Assembly (NCBI RefSeq): GCF_026745355.1
Contig: NC_079209.1
Location: 17,778,109-17,842,108 of the forward strand
Source: Beta vulgaris subsp. vulgaris
Lineage: Eukaryota; Streptophyta; Magnoliopsida; Caryophyllales; Amaranthaceae
DNA: 64,000 bases
Direction: 5' to 3'
Below the pieces are notes generated by a model. It did no database searches, had not been told where the DNA came from, and worked only from the letters and a program-made list of their open reading frames with translations. Numbering within the stretch: the stretch's first letter is position 1; each line of letters begins with the position of its first letter. Position numbers and translations under genes: made by a program. Positions 30,248-43,812 of this stretch are shown piece by piece.

Positions 30248-33200
30248 GATCAAGCTCAGGTGCATTAAGTTTACTCCAATGTCTTTGTATTCATAAAGGG
30301 ATACTAGCTTGGGGGGGGGGTGTGCACACTTAGGATCCGCGGATCAAGGAAATGGGTTTAAGTTAAGCTCTTATATTACTATTTTCCACTTTTAATGGAA
30401 TTATTTGGTGATAACGTGAATTATAATGGATTGATCTTATCTTTTGTTATCACTAGAATTGCGAAATAAAGCATGTTTATGAAAGTATGTCAATTATATA
30501 TTTACACATTTAGAAATCTTGCACGTAATTGTACTCAGTATTTCAACTAACTCTTATTTCCTATTTGTTTAGGCTTTGCCCTACTTTCTTTACAAGGAGT
30601 AGTTCTCAGGTCCATTAATGATTCATGATGCATGGGAGGGAACCTTTTAGGATCACTAGAACTAGATCACTATTTTAGTAGTCTTCAGACTTTTCATATT
30701 TAGTATTTTGGTTTTTGGATAACAATATTATTTTTATAAATAAAGTTAGAAGTTTCTGCTGCATATTTTGGGTACCAAGTTATCGTATTGCCAAATGTAT
30801 TTATACGTGGCGGTAATACCCTTAAGTTTCTCCAAGTATTTTAGCGGGAGGTTTTGTAAGTACTCTTTTTCAAGTTGTTTTATTCCTAGTTTTGATCTTT
30901 TTGAGTTTTTATAAAAACATGTTTTAATTGTTTGAGCATGAATCATGTTTATAATTAGTTAGTTTGCATAATTTTCTTTTAGAGTTCATAATTGTTCATC
31001 ATTTTGATTAGAACTAGTTTATAATTAATATATAGGAGATTTTGTTTGTGAGCATTCCCTTACTAGTTGATTTTCTTGTTTCATGAATTATCAAGGTACG
31101 TTTACGTGGCTTGATTTTTAATTGAAGTATACACTAGTTATGTTATGTTTTAGTACAAATTATACATATTGGTATAGTGTGGTTAGCTTGATCAAATCTT
31201 CTTATAGTTAAAGCTATAGATAAAAGCTTCTTGATCATGAATATTCAAGAAACAAGCTTCTTGATCATGAATCATCAAAAAATAGATGAATATTTGCAGC
31301 ATTCGAACATCAGATTCAAAATTCACTCAAATTTATAATAACTAAACCATTACAATATCAACAAACATCTGCATAATTCGATTACCAACATCATATCCCC
31401 AATAGAATTCTCCGACACTAGCGAATGAACGCCGTCGAACGGCCAAATCTGACGAGCACGAAGAACGGCCGGATCTGGCGAGCACAAAGAACGGGGATCT
31501 GACGAGCGACGGAGAGCAACGGGACCTGGCGAGCGACGAACGAACCGAAGAGATGGTGATATTAAAAAAACTACAAAAAGACATAAAAATCTATTTACAA
31601 ATAAAAATCTAAAAATCGAAAAAAAAAACATCACTAAACTGTCAAACGGTTATCTTCAAAAACAGTCGAACGACGGTTGTCATCGAAGAGGAGTCGAGCG
31701 AACGAGGAGTTGGGCGACGAAGGTGCGACGAACGGAGCTGATTCCGGAGAGGAGAGCGTCGAAAGAATTTTTACACAGGCGAAGAAGGGTTATCGGAGAG
31801 TGGAAGAGAGGAGGGGGGAAGAGAGGAGGAGAGAGAAAGGAAGAGAGGAGGAGAGAGAGAGAGGGGGATGGAGGAGGGCGTGAAACTGATCTGAAGAGGA
31901 GGACGTGAAAAGAGAGGAGCGCTTAAATACCTTAAAACCCTAAGTGACTTTTTTTTATTATTGATTTTAAAAGCCTATTGCTGCGGTTTTTTGTAGGAAC
32001 CGGAGCAATAGGTTCAAATAATAATTTTAATATTATTTTAATATATTGCTGCGGTTTTTGTCAGAAACCGCAACAATATATTTGGTCAAATAGTCAAAAA
32101 AATTCAAAAAAAATTCGTTCAAACCATATTGCTGCGGTTTTCGAACAAAACCGCAGCAATATGGTTATATTATATCTTTTCTTTTCTTTTTACGTGATAT
32201 ATTGCTACGTATGGGTAAAATCGCAGCAATATCACCGCAGCAATAAGCAATTATTCTACTTGTGGATCAAGCTCAGGTGCATTAAGTTTACTCCAATGTC
32301 TTTGTATTCATAAAGGGATACTAGCTTGGGGGGGGGGGTGTGCACACTTAGGATCCGCGGATCAAGGAAATGGGTTTAAGTTAAGCTCTTATATTACTAT
32401 TTTCCACTTTTAATGGAATTATTTGGTGATAACGTGAATTATAATGGATTGATCTTATCTTTTGTTATCACTAGAATTGCGAAATAAAGCATGTTTATGA
32501 AAGTATGTCAATTATATATTTACACATTTAGAAATCTTGCACGTAATTGTACTTAGTATTTCAATAACTCTTATTTCCTATTTGTTTAGGCTTTGCCCTA
32601 CTTTCCTTACAAGGAGTAGTTCTCAGGTCCATTAATGATTCATGATGCATGGGAGGAACCTTTTAGGATCACTAGAACTAGATCACTATTTTGTAGTCTT
32701 CAGACTTTTCATATTAGTATTTTGGTTTTTGGATAACAATATTATTTTTATAAATAAAGTTAGAAGTTTCTGCTGCATATTTTGGGTACCATTATCGTAT
32801 TGCCAAAATGTATTTATACGTGGCGGTAATACCCTTAAGTTTCTCCAAGTATTTTAGCGGGAGGTTTTGTAAGTACTCTTTTTCAAGTTGTTTTATTCCT
32901 AGTTTTGATCTTTTTTTGAGTTTTATAAAAACATGTTTTAATTGTTTGAGCATGAATCATGTTTATAATTAGTTAGTTTAGCATAATTTTCTTTTAGAGT
33001 TCATATATTGTTCATCATTTTGATTAGAACTAGTTTATAATTAATATATAGGAGGATTTTGTTTGTGAGCATTCCCTTACTAGTTGATTTTCTTGTTTCA
33101 TGAATTATCAAGGTACGTTTACGTGGCTTGATTTTTAATTGAAGTATACACTAGTTATGTATGTTTTAGTACAAATTATACATATTGGTATATGTGGTTA

Positions 33201-36200
33201 GCTTGATCAAATCTTCTTATAGTTAAAGCTATAGATAAAAGCTTCTTGATCATGAATATTCAAGAAACAAGCTTCTTGATCATGAATCATCAAAAATAGA
33301 TGAATATTTTGCAGCATTCGAACATCAGATTCAAAATTCACTCAAATTTATAATAACTAAACCATTACAATATCAACAAACATCTGCATAATTCGATTAC
33401 CAACATCATATCCAATAGAATTCTCCGACACTAGCGAATGAACGCCGTCGAACGGCCAAATCTGACGAGCACGAAGAACGGCCGGATCTGGCGAGCACAA
33501 AGAACGGCCGGATCTGACGAGCGACGGAGAGCAACGGGACCTGGCGAGCGACGAACGAACCGAAGAGATGGTGATATTAAAAAAACTACAAAAAGACATA
33601 AAAATCTATTTACAAATAAAAATCTAAAAATCGAAAAAAAAACATCACTAAACTGTCAACGGTTATCTTCAAAAACAGTCGAACGACGGTTGTCATCGAA
33701 GAGGAGTCGAGCGAACGAGGAGTTGGGCGACGAAGGTGCGACGAACGGAGCTGATTCCGGAGAGAGAGCGTCGAAAGAATTTTTACACAGGCGAAGAAGG
33801 GTTATCGGAGAGTGGAAGAGAGGAGGGGGGAAGAGAGGAGGAGAGAGAAAGGAAGAGAGGAGGAGAGAGAGAGAGGGGGATGGAGGAGGGCGTGAAACTG
33901 ATCTGAAGAGGAGGACGTGAAAAGAGAGGAGCGCTTAAATACCTTAAAACCCTAAGTGATTTTTTTATTATTGATTTTAAAAGCCTATTGCTGCGGTTTT
34001 TTGTAGGAACCGGAGCAATAGGTTCAAATAATAATTTTAATATTATTTTAATATATTGCGCGGTTTTTGTCAGAAACCGCAACAATATATTTGGTCAAAT
34101 AGTCAAAAAAATTCAAAAAAAATTCGTTCAAACCATATTGCTGCGGTTTTAGAACAAAACCGCAGCAATATGGTTATATTATATCTTTTCTTTTCTTTTT
34201 ACGTGATATATTGCTACGTATGGGTAAAATCGCAGCAATATCACCGCAGCAATAAGCAATTATTCTACTTGTGGATCAAGCTCAGGTGCATTAAGTTTAC
34301 TCAATGTCTTTGTATTCATAAAGGGATACTAGCTTGGGGGGGGGGTGTGCACACTTAGGATCCGCGGATCAAGGAAATGGGTTTAAGTTAAGCTCTTATA
34401 TTACTATTTTCCACTTTTAATGGAATTATTTGGTGATAACGTGAATTATAATGGATTGATCTTATCTTTTGTTATCACTAGAATTGCGAAATAAAGCATG
34501 TTTATGAAAGTATGTCAATTATATATTTACACATTTAGAAATCTTGCACGTAATTGTACTCAGTATTTCAACTAACTCTTATTTCCTATTTGTTTAGGCT
34601 TTGCCCTACTTTCCTTACAAGGAGTAGTTCTCAGGTCCATTAATGATTCATGATGCATGGGAGGAACCTTTTAGGATCACTAGAACTAGATCACTATTTT
34701 AGTAGTCTTCAGACTTTTCATATTAGTATTTTGGTTTTGGATAACAATATTATTTTTATAAATAAAGTTAGAAGTTTCTGCTGCATATTTTGGGTACCAA
34801 GTTATCGTATTGCCAAAATGTATTTATACGTGGCGGTAATACCCTTAAGTTTCTCCAAGTATTTTAGCGGGAGGTTTTGTAAGTACTCTTTTTCAAGTTG
34901 TTTTATTCCTAGTTTTGATCTTTTTGAGTTTTATAAAAACATGTTTTAATTGTTTGAGCATGAATCATGTTTATAATTAGTTAGTTTAGCATAATTTTCT
35001 TTTAGAGTTCATATATTGTTCATCATTTTGATTAGAACTAGTTTATAATTAATATATAGGAGGATTTTGTTTGTGAGCATTCCCTTACTAGTTGATTTTC
35101 TTGTTTCATGAATTATCAAGGTACGTTTACGTGGCTTGATTTTTAATTGAAGTATACACTAGTTATGTATGTTTTAGTACAAATTATACATATTGGTATA
35201 TGTGGTTAGCTTGATCAAATCTTCTTATAGTTAAGCTATAGATAAAAGCTTCTTGATCATGAATATTCAAGAAACAAGCTTCTTGATCATGAATCATCAA
35301 AAAATAGATGAATATTTGCAGCATTCGAACATCAGATTCAAAATTCACTCAAATTTATAATAACTAAACCATTACAATATCAACAAACATCTGCATAATT
35401 CGATTACCAACATCATATCCCCAATAGAATTCTCCGACACTAGCGAATGAACGCCGTCGAACGGCCAAATCTGACGAGCACGAAGAACGGCCGGATCTGG
35501 CGAGCACAAAGAACGGCCGGATCTGACGAGCGACGGAGAGCAACGGGACCTGGCGAGCGACGAACGAACCGAAGAGATGGTGATATTAAAAAACTACAAA
35601 AAGACATAAAAATCTATTTACAAATAAAATCTAAAAATCGAAAAAAAAAACATCACTAAACTGTCAACGTTATCTTCAAAAACAGTCGAACGACGGTTGT
35701 CATCGAAGAGGAGTCGAGCGACGAGGAGTTGGGCGACGAAGGTGCGACGAACGGAGCTGATTCCGGAGAGGAGAGCGTCGAAAGAATTTTTACACAGGCG
35801 AAGAAGGGTTATCGGAGAGTGGAGAGAGGAGGGGGGAAGAGGAGGAGAGAGAAAGGAAGAGAGGAGGAGAGAGAGAGAGGGGGATGGAGGAGGGCGTGAA
35901 ACTGATCTGAAGAGGAGGACGTGAAAAGAGAGGAGCGCTTAAATACCTTAAAACCCTAAGTGACTTTTTTTTTATTATTGATTTTAAAAGCCTATTGCTG
36001 CGGTTTTTTGTAGGAACCGGAGCAATAGGTTCAAATAATAATTTTAATATTATTTTAATATTGCTGCGGTTTTTGTCAGAAACCGCAACAATATATTTGG
36101 TCAAATAGTCAAAAAAATTCAAAAAAAATTCGTTCAAACCATATTGCTGCGGTTTCTTAACAAAACCGCAGCAATATGGTTATATTATATCTTTTCTTTT

Positions 36201-39200
36201 CTTTTTACGTGATATATTGCTACGTATGGGTAAAATCGCAGCAATATCACCGCAGCAATAAGCAATTATTCTACTTGTGGATCAAGCTCAGGTGCATTAA
36301 GTTTACTCCAATGTCTTTGTATTCATAAAGGGATACTAGCTTGGGGGGGGGGTGTGCACACTTAGGATCCGCGATCAAGGAAATGGGTTTAAGTTAAGCT
36401 CTTATATTACTATTTTCCACTTTTAATGGAATTATTTGGTGATAACGTGAATTATAATGGATTGATCTTATCTTTTGTTATCACTAGAATTGCGAAATAA
36501 AGCATGTTTATGAAAGTATGTCAATTATATATTTACACATTTAGAAATCTTGCACGTAATTGTACTCAGTATTTCAACTAACTCTTATTTCCTATTTGTT
36601 TAGGCTTTGCCCTACTTTCCTTACAAGGAGTAGTTCTCAGGTCCATTAATGATTCATGATGCATGGGAGGAACCTTTTAGGATCACTAGAACTAGATCAC
36701 TATTTTAGTAGTCTTCAGACTTTTCATATTAGTATTTTGGTTTTTGGATAACAATATTATTTTTATAAATAAAGTTAGAAGTTTCTGCTGCATATTTTGG
36801 GTACCAAGTTATCGTATTGCCAAAATGTATTTATACGTGGCGGTAATACCCTTAAGTTTCTCCAAGTATTTTAGCGGGAGGTTTTGTAAGTACTCTTTTC
36901 AAGTTGTTTTATTCCTAGTTTTGATCTTTTTGAGTTTTATAAAAACATGTTTTAATTGTTTGAGCATGAATCATGTTTATAATTAGTTAGTTTAGCATAA
37001 TTTTCTTTTAAGTTCATATATTGTTCATCATTTTGATTAGAACTAGTTTATAATAATATATAGGAGGATTTGTTTGTGAGCATTCCCTTACTAGTTGATT
37101 TTCTTGTTTCATGAATTATCAAGGTACGTTTACGTGGCTTGATTTTTAATTGAAGTATACACTAGTTATGTATGTTTTAGTACAAATTATACATATTGGT
37201 ATATGTGGTTAGCTTGATCAAATCTTCTTATAGTTAAAGCTATAGATAAAAGCTTCTTGATCATGAATATTCAAGAAACAAGCTTCTTGATCATGAATCA
37301 TCAAAAAATAGACGAATATTTGCAGCATTCGAACATCAGATTCAAAATTCACTCAAATTTATAATAACTAAACCATTACAATATCAACAAACATCTGCAT
37401 AATTCGATTACCAACATCATATCCCCAATAGAATTCTCCGACACTAGCGAATGAACGCCGTCGAACGGCCAAATCTGACGAGCACGAAGAACGGCCGGAT
37501 CTGGCGAGCACAAAGAACGGCCGGATCTGACGAGCGACGGAGAGCAACGGGACCTGGCGAGCGACGAACGAACGAAGAGATGTGATATTAAAAAAACTAC
37601 AAAAAGACATAAAAATCTATTTACAAATAAAAATCTAAAAATCGAAAAAAAAACATCACTAAACTGTCAAACGGTTATCTTCAAAAACAGTCGAACGACG
37701 GTTGTCATCGAAGAGGAGTCGAGCGAACGAGGAGTGGGCGACGAAGGTGCGACGAACGGAGCTGATTCCGGAGAGGAGAGCGTCGAAAGAATTTTTACAC
37801 AGGCGAAGAAGGGTTATCGGAGAGTGGAAGAGAGGAGGGGGGAAGAGAGGAGGAGAGAGAAAGGAAGAGAGGAGGAGGAGAGAGAGGGGATGGAGGAGGG
37901 CGTGAAACTGATCTGAAGAGAGGACGTGAAAAGAGAGCGCTTAAATACCTTAAAACCCTAAGTGACTTTTTTTTTATTATTGATTTTAAAAGCCTATTGC
38001 TGCGGTTTTTTGTAGGAACCGGAGCAATAGGTTCAAATAATAATTTTAATATTATTTTAATATATTGCTGCGGTTTTTGTCAGAAACCGCAGCAATATAT
38101 TTGGTCAAATAGTCAAAAAAATTCAAAAAAAATTCGTTCAAACCATATTGCTGCGGTTTTCGAACAAAAACCGCAGCATATGGTTATATTATATCTTTTC
38201 TTTTCTTTTTACGTGATATATGCTACGTATGGGTAAAATCGCAGCAATATCACCGCAGCAATAAGCAATTATTCTACTTGTGGATCAAGCTCAGGTGCAT
38301 TAAGTTTACTCCAATGTCTTTGTATTATAAAGGGATACTAGCTTGGGGGGGGTGTGCACACTTAGGATCCGCGGATCAAGGAAATGGGTTTAAGTTAAGC
38401 TCTTATATTACTATTTTCACTTTTAATGGAATTATTTGGTGATAACGTGAATTATAATGGATTGATCTTATCTTTTGTTATCACTAGAATTGCGAAATAA
38501 AGCATGTTTATGAAAGTATGTCAATTATATATTTACACATTTAGAAATCTTGCACGTAATTGTACTCAGTATTTCAACTAACTCTTATTTCCTATTTGTT
38601 TAGGCTTTGCCCTACTTTCCTTACAAGGAGTAGTTTCAGGTCCATTAATGATTCATGATGCATGGGAGGAACCTTTTAGGATCACTAGAACTAGATCACT
38701 ATTTTAGTAGTCTTCAGACTTTTCATATTAGTATTTTGGTTTTTGGATAACAATATTATTTTTATAAATAAAGTTAGAAGTTTCTGCTGCATATTTTGGG
38801 TACCAAGTTATCGTATTGCCAAAATGTATTTATACGTGGCGGTAATACCCTTAAGTTTCTCCAAGTATTTTAGCGGGAGGTTTTGTAAGTACTCTTTTTC
38901 AAGTTGTTTTATTCCTAGTTTTGATCTTTTTGAGTTTATAAAAACATGTTTTAATTGTTTGAGCATGAATCATGTTTATAATTAGTTAGTTTAGCATAAT
39001 TTTCTTTTAGAGTTCATATATTGTTCATCATTTTGATTAGAACTAGTTTATAATTAATATATAGGAGGATTTTGTTTGTGAGCATTCCCTTACTAGTTGA
39101 TTTTCTTGTTTCATGAATTATCAAGGTACGTTTACGTGGCTTGATTTTTAATTGAGTATACACTAGTTATGTATGTTTTAGTACAAATTATACATATTGG

Positions 39201-39256
39201 TATATGTGGTTAGCTTGATCAAATCTTCTTATAGTTAAAGCTATAGATAAAAGCTT
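29216..39256 (+). repeat. Five direct tandem copies of a ~2.0-kb unit
   Basis: Units start at ATTCAAGAAACAAGCTTCTT: 29216-31242 (2027 bp), 31243-33257 (2015), 33258-35264 (2007), 35265-37268 (2004) and 37269-39256 (about 1988). Each unit holds the right ~1.03 kb of the CACTA-like element (GC-rich segment, GAGA tract, GCTGCGG hairpins, TIR) plus about 1 kb of its right flank. Only copy 1 is joined to the left half of the element. The junctions contain AAGCTTCTTGATCATGAAT in duplicate, and the last copy ends at AAGCTT before unique sequence. Differences are mostly one-base indels, many in homopolymers (the G-run before TGTGCACAC varies from 8 to 11). No frame is conserved intact in all copies. 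Confidence 0.95.
31980..32260. repeat. Amplified CACTA-like terminus, copy 2 of 5
   Basis: The hairpin cluster (ATTGCTGCGGTTTTTTGTAGG ... GGAGCAATAG and others) and terminal TTATTCTACTTGTG/GAT recur here without a left terminus. Equivalent termini lie near 33990-34275, 36000-36285 and 37995-38285. An orphan TIR like this cannot transpose alone but keeps any TNPA binding sites. Confidence 0.8.
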
Positions 39257-39585
39257 GTTTTTTTTCTCTCCTACTTTGTTAGTTCGTGTATTGTATACAC
39301 ATGTTGTTCATGACAACCAAAGATGGCTTCACTTGTTTTAAAAAAAAAAATCAGTTGCATGTGCCTAACTCAAAGTATACGGAATAATATACTTTTACAA
39401 ATCAGTGGTATTAAGCCTAAGTTTTTATTTCCAAAGTTTAAAATTATCTTTTTCCTATAATTAAGTTTGTTATCATAATTCTTTATTTGAATTAAAGGAA
39501 AGGTTTACCTCTATGTTATTTTTATTACAATTACCCCTTGCCTTTGTTCAAGAAGAGTTCTTCCAACTCCACTAGTTAGCATCAA
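39257..39585. other. Unique sequence to the right of the array
   Basis: AT-rich, with no match to the repeat unit and no gene. It separates the array from the diverged flank copy. Confidence 0.6.
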
Positions 39586-40185
39586 GGTTACTCCAATGTT
39601 TTTGTATTCATAAAGGGATACTAGCTTGGGGGGTGTGCACACTTAGGATCTGTGAATCAAGGAAAGGGGTTTAAAGTTAAGTTCTTATATTATTATTTTC
39701 CAGTTTTAATGGAATTATTAAAGGAGATACATCCTTTGGTGGTAACATGAATTTAATAATGGATTGATCTTATCTTTTGTTATCACTAGAATTGCGAAAT
39801 AAAGCATGTTTATGAAAGTATGTGAATTATATATTTACAAGTTTACAAGTCTTGCATGTAATTGTAATCAATATTTCAAGTGACTCGTATTTTCTATTTG
39901 TTTTGGCTTTGCCCTACTTTCCTTACGGGGAGTAGTTTTCATGTCCATTGATGATTCATGAGGCATGGGAGGAACCTTTTGGGATCACAAGAACTAGATC
40001 ACTATTTTAGTAGTCTTTAGACTTTTCATATTAGTATTGTGGTTTTTGGATAATAATATTATTTTTATATGTAAAGTTAGAAGTTTCCGCTGCATATTTT
40101 TTGTATCAAGTTATAGTACTACCAAAATGTATTTATATGTGGCGATAATACCCTTTAGTTTCTCCAAGTATTTTACGAAAGCATA
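39586..40185. repeat. Diverged paralogue of the array's flank segment
   Basis: It begins GTTACTCCAATGTTTTTGTATTC and follows the unit's non-transposon half (about 30270-30850): AAAGGGATACTAGCTTGGGG, TGTGCACACTTAGGATC, GGATTGATCTTATCTTTTG, AATTGCGAAATAAAGCATG and GGCATGGGAGGAACCTTTT. It has far more substitutions than the five copies have between themselves, plus an extra AAAGGAGATACATCC. So the flank was already a repeated sequence before the tandem amplification. It breaks at the LINE near 40190. Confidence 0.75.
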
Positions 40186-40204
40186 AGTTGTTAAAGTGAA
40201 GAAA

Positions 40205-42890
40205 TTTGGGGGTGTTACAAGGTATTTTTCTTTTATTAGAGTAGACCAAAAACATGTCTTATTTGAAATCAAATTCCAACAAATTTTGGCAAGGAAGGCT
40301 TGGTTTAAAGCCTGGGCCTCCATGAGACTTAGGGGAATAAATAGTTTTCCAAGCAATAAGTAATGAACTATTTGTCTCTTTGTCTTGCCACCAAAAGAAC
40401 TAACGGTGAACAGTATTCGTTGACTTACAAATGTTAGTGGGAATTAGAGGTGAAGAGCATGAGTAAGTCATAATAGCTTCCAAAGTGGGTTGGATCAGGG
40501 TATGGCGACCAACTTTATAAAGGAAGCCTCACTCTCAAAGGAAGCTATAATGTTTTAGCCAAGATGTAACTATGATCCTATTTAGTGGGGTTGTAAGAAC
40601 TGAAAAGGATACCAAAGTATCTACCCAGGCATGCTTTAGGTGTCATGTTGAAATGACTAGCAATACATGCTTTTTTAGAATTGGGGATCTTTTTTTAAAG
40701 CACTAGGCCAGATTTATGGAAATTAATCAGTTGACCCGACATAGCACAAAAATCATCTAGGATTGTTTTGAGTTTATTACAGGTTGAGGAAGTAGCCTTG
40801 CAAAAGACAAGACTATCGTCGGCAAACATTAGGCAAGGAATTTTAGAACCTCTTGGGCAGATTTTAAACCCGATGCTAGATTTGGGCATAGTGCTATATA
40901 TAGTTAGCTTTTTTATTAAAACATCCATACAGATAATGAATAGGTACGGGGACAGAGGGTCCCCCTAGCGAAGACCTAGGGATGGTTTGAACCATTCGTA
41001 GTTTGACCATTGACCTTAATAGAATAGGAGACAGTGGTCACGCACGGCTTAATCGACTCAATCCATGGAGCGGGGAACCCAGTTTTGTCAAGACTTGCCA
41101 TAAGAAGTCCCATTCGATGCGGTCAAAGGCCTTTTCCATATCTAGTTTCAATACACACCAACCAGTTTTACCTGCGGATTTTTGGAAGGTGTTTAGAATT
41201 TCTTGTACAATCCAAAGATTGTCATGAATTGACCTTTCCGTGGTAAAAGCATTTTGTAGCGGACTAATGTTAGATTTTAGGATTGGACAAAATTTTATAA
41301 CCAGCAATTTGGAAATGGCCTTATAAAGCGATTAATTAGATTAATGGGCGTAAAATGATTAGGTGTTTCTGGCGTAGAAAGCTTTTGGATAAGAGGTATA
41401 ATCGTATGATTAAGAGACGGACAATCATGCTGGAAAAAACCTTTAATTGCAAAACATATGTCCTTGCCAATAATTGGCCAGTATGCTTGGAAAAATTTGG
41501 GACCAAATCCGTCCAAACGCGAGGCTTTATATGGGTTCATATCAAAAAAGGCATCTTTGATTTCGGAATCTGAGAAAGGGGTTAACAGATGGGCGGCATC
41601 CTCCTATGAGACATAGGTTAAACTAAGTCTAGGTCTATTGTTCTAGGGGAAGGACTTGAAGTGGGGAATCGTTCCTTGAAAGAAGTGAGCAAAAGGGTTT
41701 GAATTCCTTCCGAATAATTAACCCACTAGTGGAAATCATATTTTAGTCAGTAAATAGATCTGTTGGCAGTGCGTTTTTCATTTTGTCATGAAAGAACCTA
41801 GAGTTCCTATCTTCTTGTTTATGTCGACTAAATTACCCCCAAGTAGCTTGGCCAAACAGAAGTAGCTATTCTCTTTGCAGGATGAGGCGGTTAATACGTT
41901 GAACTAAAAATGGATTAAAAGGTTGGGTCCAAAGTCGTTCTTCTATGGCCTTGATTTTTTCACAATTTTGAGTGAGTTTATTGTGAGTGTGTCGATAAGT
42001 GCATTTTACCCATTCTTTTAAATGCGTCTTAATTTGAGTTAATCAGTGTTGTACTCTGAAAAACTGTGAGCCTCGAATAAAATTGACCCAAGTTTGGGCT
42101 ACAATGTGATGAGATTTAAAATCAAGCACCAAGCATTTAGAAAACGGAGTAGTGTAGTTTTAGAGACAATATTAAATCTGGACTTAAAGGTAACATAGGC
42201 ATGGTTAGAGATAGTGAAAGCCCCATACAAGAGTGATAAAGGCATGATTACAAATTGCACGATCTAGTCTCTCATAGATAGAGTGGTTATAGATAACTTT
42301 TTTCCATAAAAAAAAAAGATTGGACAGTAGGAATAACCACACTATTAGTAATATTTAATAATTTGGGTAGTCGCTTGAGATGAGAAGGGGATAAAATTCT
42401 ACCAGCAATTTTATCCTCCATAGTTAGCATTTCATTGAAATCACCAATCGCAAGCCATGGGAGAGAGTAGGAGCAAAGGTATTCCGCAAGATAATGCCAA
42501 AAATCATTTTTTTCATGTTTTGAGCAAGGCCATACAAACCCGTTATAACCAATTACTGACTAGTTGGTTTAAAGCAAACAGACAGTTGCACACATCTATT
42601 GGTATTAAAATGACTAGAGACATGTACGTTATTATCATTCCAAAGGACCCAAATACCACATCAGTGATTAATTGGATAAACTATGATTTTGTGATCAAAA
42701 TGGAGCGCCTTCAAAATATTTACGCTGTTATGATGCGAGGTCATCGTTTCAAGGATGAACATTATATCCGTTTTGTACTTATTACGAAGATAAACAAGTT
42801 GGCAAAAGCTGTCGATTTTTTTCCCCCTTGTATGTTCCAACTTATGATCCTCATAAGAAAACTAGTTTTTCCAATTGTGGTGTTGTAAAC
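40205..42890 (-). pseudogene. L1-type LINE ORF2 (endonuclease and RT), degraded and 3'-truncated
   Basis: The minus-strand reading starts with an apurinic-type endonuclease: GIWVLWNDNNVHVS near 42640, ITGLYG near 42545 and WLAIGDFNEM near 42440. The RT follows: MNPYKASRLDGFGPKFFQAY near 41530, ISPLQNAFTTERSIHDNL near 41260, LDMEKAFDRIEWDF near 41130 (first catalytic Asp) and LMFADDSLVFCKA near 40830 (the F/YADD box). LNQAFLAKICWNLI lies near 40300. Stops and frameshifts are frequent and no 3' tail or poly(A) is seen, so both activity and boundaries are lost. The 143-codon plus-strand frame at 42457-42888 is a shadow of the endonuclease region. Confidence 0.85.
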
Positions 42891-43335
42891 ACCGAGTGGT
42901 CATAGCGGATGTTTAACATCCGGTTCATATGAGGTTGCAACAACCTTTTCATACATAACGGAGATGAGAGAGTCACAATTACACATTGAAGGTTATTGCA
43001 AAAAATTAACATACAAATCAAACAACCAAAAGAACATTTGTGGCAAAGAAAAATGTGCCAAGATTTGTTGCAGCATTCTAGGTAGCGGTGCCCACGAGGC
43101 CTTGGCACCCAAAGTGTAACATGCTTGTTTTTAAGAGCGTTTATTAAATACTAATTATAATTATTAAGTTAATTATGTTTTGAATATTTTTATCTTATCT
43201 GGGTTAAGAATATGAATATTGCAATCTATCTTGTAAAATATTTATTTATTTAATACTATGAGGCTATTATTGATACTTTTAGATTTTAAGTTTAAGTTAA
43301 GTTAAATTTGGCCAAATTAAAAAATAAAATCAGTT
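42891..43335. other. Possible LINE 5' remnant, then AT-rich sequence
   Basis: 42891-43110 might hold the degraded start of the LINE, but I cannot align it to a known motif. 43111-43335 is AT-rich and empty up to the Copia target duplication TACTC. Confidence 0.35.
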
Positions 43336-43340
43336 TACTC

Positions 43341-43581
43341 TGTTGTGAGAAATATAGAGAGAGAAGTTATGTAAATATATATCAGAGAGTATTGTATTTG
43401 TATTGATGTATAGAACTGATTTCTTACACCGGTATTTATAGGCAAAAATTATACTTTTTTAACATTACACTTTCAACAATTTCTGCGCGGAGGAAAAACT
43501 TTTCCTAACATGCATTAAATGCATGTCAGGACATTCACTATTCTTGAACAATGAAAGTTTCCAATCCACTGTTTCTCAACA
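43341..43581 (-). repeat. 3' LTR of Copia #2
   Basis: 241 bp, plus-strand ends TGTTGTGAGA...GTTTCTCAACA. A minus-strand TATA box, TATAAATA, corresponds to 43433-43440. Immediately outside, at 43582-43590, the minus strand reads AAGGGGGGG, the polypurine tract. Confidence 0.92.
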
Positions 43582-43812
43582 CCCCCCCTTGAATGTCGAC
43601 TTATAATTTATAATAGACATTTTCTCATTAAGAATCTTTGTTAGGAAAAACCCTGTGGGAATAATCCGTAACTAGGGAAAGAGTATAACTATTATGTATC
43701 CTTATATGCTTAAAATCAACTGCCTCATTAAAAACCTTGTCAGGAAAAACACGGTGGGATAAAAACCTGATCGAAGGAAAAGAGTGCAGCGCATATAATA
43801 CTCCCCCTGAAT

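Noticed and set aside
29652..38000. Plus-strand frames repeated in every 2-kb unit (MSSKRSRANEELGDEG... with Arg/Glu-rich tails)
   Set aside because: They look like a gene family, but the frame is shifted or broken differently in each copy, the tail is a translation of GAGAGGAGG repeats, and the opposite strand reads as a CT-rich leader of a transposon gene.
42457..42888. 143-codon plus-strand frame
   Set aside because: It lies opposite the LINE endonuclease, whose motifs (GDFNEM, WVLWNDNN) are clear on the minus strand.
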